This document shows positions 8,411-11,469 of a stretch of DNA of 11,469 nt, piece by piece. A program made the translations under genes and the position numbers. Source of the stretch: RUG14300 sp964619685 (GTDB lineage Bacteria > Bacillota > Clostridia > Christensenellales > CAG-1252); NCBI GenBank assembly GCA_964619685.1, contig CAZUET010000050.1, positions 1-11,469 of the forward strand, written 5' to 3'. The notes beneath the pieces were generated by a model that saw only the letters and a program-made list of their open reading frames with translations, did no database searches and was not told the DNA's origin. Numbering within the stretch: the first letter of the stretch is position 1; every line of letters starts with the position of its first letter.

Positions 8411-8461
8411 GGAAGATTACGAATTAAATAGAATAATAATAAACTAAGGAGCAATCAACAT

Positions 8462-9568
8462 ATGAAATTAAAATGCGATGGTTTGGCTTTATCCGAAGCC
8501 GTTCTCAAGGTTATCAAGGCTATGCCTGTAAAAAAGAATAACAGCATTCTCGAAGGTATCAAGCTTAAAGCACAAGATGGCTTTTTAACTCTTACCGCTA
8601 CCGACCTTGAATTGACTATTACTAAGAAAATTACCGCAGATATCAAAATCGAAGGTGAGGTTCTTATTTATGGTAAGGTTTTTGCCGAGTTCGTTAGAAG
8701 CATCAATCACGAGGAAATCTGTCTTGAATGTACCGATTCCGATGTGTTGCATATCAACTATGGCGATAATAGTGTAGTTATTAAGTGTATGGATTTATCA
8801 TCCTATCCGCTTATAGATAATGTAGATGCTCAATATACATTAACAATAAAGAAGGATGAGCTTAAGGATCTCATTAATAAAACATATTTTTCTGCAGCAC
8901 AAGAGGATGGCAGACCTATTCTTAAGGGCTGTTTATTTGAGGTCTATGGTAAAGAACTTACAGTTGTATCTCTTGACGGTTACAGATTATCATTAGCAAG
9001 AAAAACTCTTGAAGATAGTAATGCCGATAATCAAAAATTTGTTATTCCTGCAAGAAGTTTAAATGAAATTGTTAAGTTTGTAGACGAAGCTGAGGATACT
9101 ATCGATCTAATATTCGATAAGGATAAATTGCTTGTAGATATCAATAATACCGTAGTTATCAGTAGATTAATCACAAGTGAGTTTATTAATTACCGCAATA
9201 TTATTACCAGCGGATTCAATACCAAAGTCACATTCAATAAAAATGAGTTTGCCGACAGTATCTATCGTGCAACCATTATGACTAAGGCAGGTAAGAATAA
9301 TCTTGTTAAATTAGATATAAAGGATAGCTATATCTTGATTGATGCTAATTCTGATCTCGGTGTAGTTAATGAAACTATTCCTGCTGCTGTAGAAGGTAAA
9401 GAAACTATCGTATGCTTTAATGGTAAGTATCTATTGGACTTCCTAAATGTTATTGATGAAGAGTTTATTTCAATGAATATCAGAACAAATAATGCTCCTT
9501 GCGTATTTACTCAGGTAGACGGTAACGATTATTTATTCCTTGTATTACCTATGAAGGTATCTTATTAA
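8462..9568 (+). CDS. dnaN: DNA polymerase III beta subunit (sliding clamp)
   Basis: DnaN forms a ring dimer around DNA that tethers the replicative polymerase and serves as a docking site for repair and replication proteins. The 368-aa length is normal and the three clamp domains of about 120 residues each are present. Recognisable family segments are GRPILKGCLFEV in the second domain, VVSLDGYRLSLA (168-179, matching the conserved D-G/S-Y/H-R-L-A stretch), ISRLITSEFINYRNII, FNGKYLLDFL near the end, and the C-terminal YLFLVLPMKV, which matches the usual (M/L)P-(V/M)-(R/K) ending. AAGGAG at 8446-8451 is 10 nt before the ATG. It follows the probable origin and precedes recF by 59 bp, so dnaN and recF are likely co-transcribed. 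Confidence 0.98.
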   Translation: MKLKCDGLALSEAVLKVIKAMPVKKNNSILEGIKLKAQDGFLTLTATDLELTITKKITADIKIEGEVLIYGKVFAEFVRSINHEEICLECTDSDVLHINYGDNSVVIKCMDLSSYPLIDNVDAQYTLTIKKDELKDLINKTYFSAAQEDGRPILKGCLFEVYGKELTVVSLDGYRLSLARKTLEDSNADNQKFVIPARSLNEIVKFVDEAEDTIDLIFDKDKLLVDINNTVVISRLITSEFINYRNIITSGFNTKVTFNKNEFADSIYRATIMTKAGKNNLVKLDIKDSYILIDANSDLGVVNETIPAAVEGKETIVCFNGKYLLDFLNVIDEEFISMNIRTNNAPCVFTQVDGNDYLFLVLPMKVSY

Positions 9569-9589
9569 TTTATTGATTTTTATATAAAT

Positions 9590-9616
9590 GCCGAGTAGGT
9601 TATTCGCTTACTCGGC
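9590..9616 (+). promoter_or_regulatory. Stem-loop between dnaN and recF
   Basis: GCCGAGTAGGT (9590-9600) pairs with GCTTACTCGGC (9606-9616), giving eight Watson-Crick pairs plus three inner pairs (two G-U) around the 5-nt loop TATTC. No T-tract follows, so it is not a classic terminator. It ends 11 nt before the recF start, inside the footprint of an initiating ribosome, so it may lower or control recF translation, or stabilise the 3' end of a processed dnaN message. Confidence 0.6.
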
Positions 9617-9627
9617 TATATTCTCAA

Positions 9628-10698
9628 ATGTATATAGACAGCATCAGGTTAGAAAATTTTAGAAGCTATACTCTTGATAATTTTACATTCGTAAACGGTA
9701 TAAATGTCATCGAGGGTGCTAACGCCGTTGGTAAAACTAATTTAGTCGAAGCGGTGTATTTTTGTGCTGTCGGTAAAAGCCCAAGAACTGCTCGTGATAA
9801 AGAATTAATACGCTGGGATACAGAATATGCTAAAGTTACAGTAAAATCGGTGAATAAATACCGTTCGTCTAAAATAACTGCGTTAATTACTAAAAACGGA
9901 GAAAAACGCATTGCTATAGACGGTGCAGGTATTACAAGAATGGGTGAGTTAATTGGTAGAATAGGCGTGGTTTTCTTTTCGCCCGATGAACTTAAGCTTA
10001 TTAAGGAAACTCCGCAAGAAAGGCGTCGTTTTATGGATATAAGCCTATCTCAACAGAGTCGATCCTATTTTTATACACTGCAAAATTATACTAAGATATT
10101 ATCCAATCGGAATAATTTACTAAAGGAAAACTATAAGCAAGCTTATTTTGAACAGACTTTACCGGTATGGGATATTCAATTAGCTAAAGAAGGTGCCGAA
10201 ATCGTACGAAAAAGGCGTGAATTTATCGAGTTTTTATCTCCCTTGGTTGATGAACGGCATAAAATGATTGCAGGCTTAGAAAACGGATTAAAGGTCGAAT
10301 ACGAAACGGGTGTAAAAGGCGACGATATCGAAAATGATCTACTTAAAATGCTTGAATCGAGTCGTGAAAAGGATATTCGATTAGGCTTTACCACCGTAGG
10401 ACCGCACCGTGACGATATGAGTATTACATCAAACGGAATAGATCTAAGAAGTTACGGTTCGCAAGGTCAACAGCGTACTGCGGCTCTTGCTCTTAAACTT
10501 GCCGAAGCCGATTGTATCGAGCTAAGGACTAACGAACGCCCTATTTTGATACTTGACGATGTTTTATCCGAATTAGATCCATATAGAAGGCAAGAATTGC
10601 TTAAACAAGCCAAAAAACAACAAACGCTTTTAACCTGTACCGACTATACTGAAAACAAAGATCTAATCGACAATCTTATCCAATTAAATCGTAAATAA
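9628..10698 (+). CDS. recF: DNA replication and repair protein RecF
   Basis: RecF is an SMC-like ATPase that works with RecO and RecR to place RecA at single-strand gaps and stalled forks. The 356-aa length is normal. The N-terminus MYIDSIRLENFRSY fits the family exactly, which fixes the start. Walker A is GANAVGKTN (30-38), followed by an FSPDEL and QERRRFMDI segment. The ABC-type signature is YGSQGQQRTAALAL (276-289), Walker B is ILILDDV (306-312) and the SELD D-loop follows at 314-317. No Shine-Dalgarno sequence precedes the ATG; the upstream bases are TATATTCTCAA directly after a stem-loop. No S4-type gene separates it from dnaN, and gyrB does not follow. Confidence 0.97.
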   Translation: MYIDSIRLENFRSYTLDNFTFVNGINVIEGANAVGKTNLVEAVYFCAVGKSPRTARDKELIRWDTEYAKVTVKSVNKYRSSKITALITKNGEKRIAIDGAGITRMGELIGRIGVVFFSPDELKLIKETPQERRRFMDISLSQQSRSYFYTLQNYTKILSNRNNLLKENYKQAYFEQTLPVWDIQLAKEGAEIVRKRREFIEFLSPLVDERHKMIAGLENGLKVEYETGVKGDDIENDLLKMLESSREKDIRLGFTTVGPHRDDMSITSNGIDLRSYGSQGQQRTAALALKLAEADCIELRTNERPILILDDVLSELDPYRRQELLKQAKKQQTLLTCTDYTENKDLIDNLIQLNRK

Positions 10699-10736
10699 AG
10701 CATCTAATGTCGCACTGTTTGAGATATATTAAAGGT

Positions 10737-10784
10737 TTAACGGATAATTTTTCAAAGATATTATAACGGAGAAAATTAACGGAT
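10737..10784 (+). repeat. Three TAACGGA repeats downstream of recF
   Basis: TAACGGA occurs at 10738-10744, 10764-10770 and 10777-10783; the first and third are longer, TTAACGGAT. Starts are 26 and 13 bp apart, that is, multiples of 13. They lie in very AT-rich DNA starting 39 bp after the recF stop. They look like a small iteron-type array or operator, with no known factor recognised. Confidence 0.45.
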
Positions 10785-10826
10785 TTTTTAATTTTTATTA
10801 ACCTCATATAACATCCAAAAATACTA

Positions 10827-10855
10827 TTGATAAATTTAGTAAAATCGCTTATATT
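10827..10855 (+). promoter_or_regulatory. Candidate promoter of a short transcript
   Basis: TTGATA (10827-10832) and TATATT (10850-10855) are 17 bp apart and each match consensus in five of six positions. An overlapping perfect TATAAT (10855-10860) offers a second -10. The predicted start is near 10862, only about 68 bases before a strong terminator. The DNA is AT-rich, so chance matches are common. Confidence 0.4.
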
Positions 10856-10861
10856 ATAATT

Positions 10862-10929
10862 GTCAGTTATACAGATGTATTTCTATAGTACATTAACCCG
10901 AGATACTTGAAAAAGTAGCTCGGTTTTTT
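10862..10929 (+). ncRNA. Possible small RNA of about 68 nt
   Basis: A candidate promoter, a short untranslated stretch and a strong intrinsic terminator form a compact unit. The RNA would hold a weak 5-bp hairpin (ATGTA 10875-10879 with TACAT 10889-10893) and the terminator hairpin. No gene follows on the + strand, so a leader role is unlikely. The alternative is that the region is just the end of the recF transcript. I recognise no RNA family. Confidence 0.3.
10898..10929 (+). terminator. Intrinsic terminator
   Basis: CCGAG (10898-10902) pairs with CTCGG (10919-10923) and TACTT (10904-10908) with AAGTA (10913-10917), with one A/G mismatch and a GAAA tetraloop, followed by six T (10924-10929) and ATTTT. 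This is the clearest terminator in the window. It lies 200 bp after the recF stop, so it ends either read-through from recF or the proposed small RNA. Confidence 0.85.
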
Positions 10930-11090
10930 ATTTTAAAAATGTTACATCTAATTTTTTATAGTCTTATTCCGCATATTTTTATGTTGTATAGTATCAGCAT
11001 TAATTTTATGCTTTATTCTTAAATACTCGAAAAATGCCCAATTTCATAAGTTATGTAAAACAAAAAAAATACATTATTTTTTTAGAATAG
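10930..11090. other. AT-rich gap with no gene
   Basis: I see no supported reading frame on either strand. Two weak stem-loops are present: AGCAT (10996-11000) with ATGCT (11008-11012), and AAAAAAAT (11063-11070) with ATTTTTTT (11076-11083). Neither has clear function. Confidence 0.5.
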
Positions 11091-11099
11091 CGGAGGATA

Positions 11100-11233
11100 A
11101 TGGATTTGCTCTTGGCTACGGCAAAGCAATAAGTATTAGAAAAGTAGTATGCTTTGCCTACGCCTTCGGTCAGCCGCTAAAAACCATCCACCGGATGCTT
11201 TTTTTAACGCTCTCGTTCAAATCCCATCGATAA
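11100..11233 (-). repeat. GC-richer structured segment, possible dispersed repeat
   Basis: Composition rises sharply here compared with the AT-rich flanks. It contains a perfect 9-bp inverted repeat, GGCAAAGCA (11120-11128) with TGCTTTGCC (11150-11158), and a second hairpin at 11185-11197. Read on the minus strand it gives broken peptide pieces: MGFERER then stop (11227-11204), KKHPVDGF then stop, and in another frame LAADRRRRQSILLF then stop (11180-11136). From memory, similar strings occur as spurious protein tails in clostridial assemblies, which would mark a widespread repeat; this is unverified. Confidence 0.35.
11179..11205 (+). terminator. Terminator-like hairpin within the structured segment
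   Basis: CATCC (11185-11189) pairs with GGATG (11193-11197) around ACC. A C/C mismatch follows and then AAAAA (11179-11183) opposite TTTTT, with T-tract 11199-11205. The A-tract on the other side means it could act in both directions. The short stem makes it a modest terminator. Confidence 0.45.
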
Positions 11234-11245
11234 GTCATAGGTTAT

Positions 11246-11288
11246 AAAAAAAATGACCCTAAACGAACCTTATGGGTTCAGTTGGGTC
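11246..11288 (-). terminator. Intrinsic terminator facing left
   Basis: GACCC (11255-11259), AAC (11262-11264) and GAACC (11265-11269) pair with GGTTC (11275-11279), GTT (11281-11283) and GGGTC (11284-11288): 13 pairs with two small bulges and a 5-nt loop. On the minus strand the hairpin is followed by one A and eight T (complement of 11246-11253). It lies about 80 bp past the stop of the phage-type fragment and would end that transcript. Confidence 0.7.
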
Positions 11289-11321
11289 TCACTTGTGTGC
11301 CCCATACCTATTTTGATACAA

Positions 11322-11349
11322 TTTCGGACGGCGACAAAAAGTTTCGGAC
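11322..11349. repeat. Direct repeat TTTCGGAC, 20-bp period
   Basis: TTTCGGAC occurs at 11322-11329 and 11342-11349, starts exactly 20 bp apart. On the minus strand this reads TGTCCGAAAC then GTCCGAAA, a start in TGT with subterminal repeats, as at ends of some insertion sequences. No transposase and no matching opposite end are visible, so this could equally be a binding site. Confidence 0.4.
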
Positions 11350-11367
11350 ACTTCTAAATTTTCGGGT

Positions 11368-11469
11368 CTATAGGAAGATACACATTATAAAGAAAAAAAT
11401 CTGATTTATTTGCACGAGTGCTGCTTTGAACTCTTTTTCACCTTCAAGACCAATTTTCAAACCAAAACT
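11368..11469 (-). pseudogene. Truncated phage tail tape-measure protein, N-terminal fragment
   Basis: The minus strand is open from the window edge to a TAG at 11370-11368, 33 sense codons. The first 23 read like the N-terminus of tail tape-measure proteins of Firmicutes prophages, FGLKIGLEGEKEFKAAL followed by VQINQ, where the family normally continues with SFKVLGSEM. Here the match breaks off after Gln (near 11401) and runs into a hydrophobic tail and stop. Tape-measure proteins set tail length and are usually many hundreds of residues, so this is a remnant. The true start should lie just beyond the right edge. The family is assigned from memory of its N-terminal motif. Confidence 0.55.

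Larger units (their letters stand above)
8256..8461. other. oriC: Probable chromosomal replication origin (dnaA-dnaN intergenic)
   Basis: This 206-bp gap holds one perfect DnaA box (8274-8282) and a weaker box-like ATAACCACA overlapping the dnaA stop (8252-8260, two mismatches). Two sets of short direct repeats follow (8282-8304 and 8331-8379), then tandem box-like TTTTCCACT and TTATCAACC (8383-8399), and an AT-rich stretch at 8400-8445 suited to strand opening. In Bacillus the unwinding element also lies between dnaA and dnaN. The 86-bp gap upstream of dnaA has no boxes, so no bipartite origin is visible. The assignment rests on position and these motifs, not on a skew computation. Confidence 0.7.

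Noticed and set aside
10707..10766. 19-codon reading frame (MSHCLRYIKGLTDNFSKIL) just after recF
   Set aside because: It has no ribosome binding site and no family resemblance, and it runs into the TAACGGA repeats, so it is most likely chance.
10875..10910. 11-codon frame inside the proposed small RNA, overlapping the terminator, as in attenuator leader peptides
   Set aside because: No Shine-Dalgarno sequence and no gene downstream on this strand that could be attenuated.
11100..11132. Short frame MDLLLATAKQ after GGAGG
   Set aside because: The spacing from GGAGG to ATG is only 3 nt, the peptide is 10 residues, and it lies within the inverted-repeat block.
11213..11227. GTTCAAATCCC as the T-arm of a tRNA
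   Set aside because: The flanking bases do not form the T stem, and no acceptor, D or anticodon arm can be drawn.

Overview
The window is AT-rich DNA from a low-GC bacterium, most likely a Firmicutes/Clostridia-type lineage. The replication genes dnaA-dnaN-recF lie in that order on the + strand. The first three genes start behind purine-rich Shine-Dalgarno sequences, TGG codes for Trp, and the protein features fit Gram-positive families. I cannot name the genus. A small phage-type remnant at the right edge, with a tail tape-measure N-terminus typical of clostridial prophages, fits the same picture.

Left part (1-6816): one giant gene of 2253 codons encodes a membrane-anchored, otherwise extracellular protein with no recognisable name. 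By eye it contains seven strongly diverged copies of one module. Each has a short helix with a D/K-x-x-h-x-x-L-I/L pattern, several beta strands, an (L/I/A)P(E/K) turn, more strands, an 'IN' turn plus helix and, in modules 2 and 4-6, an I/F/LP-N-(V/I)-(F/Y) helix. This is the most novel item in the window.

Middle part (6817-10698): a perfect 12-bp stem-loop ends the giant gene and overlaps a good promoter for dnaA. The initiator gene dnaA follows, then a 206-bp dnaA-dnaN intergenic region. That region holds one perfect DnaA box, two sets of short direct repeats, degenerate DnaA-box-like sequence at the -35 region of dnaN, and an AT-rich stretch, so it is the best candidate for the replication origin. 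Next come dnaN (sliding clamp) and recF (gap-repair ATPase). A stem-loop separates dnaN and recF, and recF has no visible Shine-Dalgarno sequence. DnaA opens the origin, DnaN tethers the polymerase, and RecF loads recombinase at gaps. The S4-like gene often found between dnaN and recF, and gyrB normally found after recF, are both absent here.

Right part (10699-11469): about 670 bases carry no convincing gene. They hold a triplet of TAACGGA repeats, a possible small RNA unit (promoter, about 68 nt, strong terminator), a GC-richer structured segment that looks like a dispersed repeat, a terminator facing left, and a pair of TTTCGGAC repeats. At the right edge the minus strand carries the first codons of a phage tail tape-measure protein, cut off by a stop after about 33 visible codons. 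The right flank of the replication cluster therefore looks like a scar of mobile DNA.
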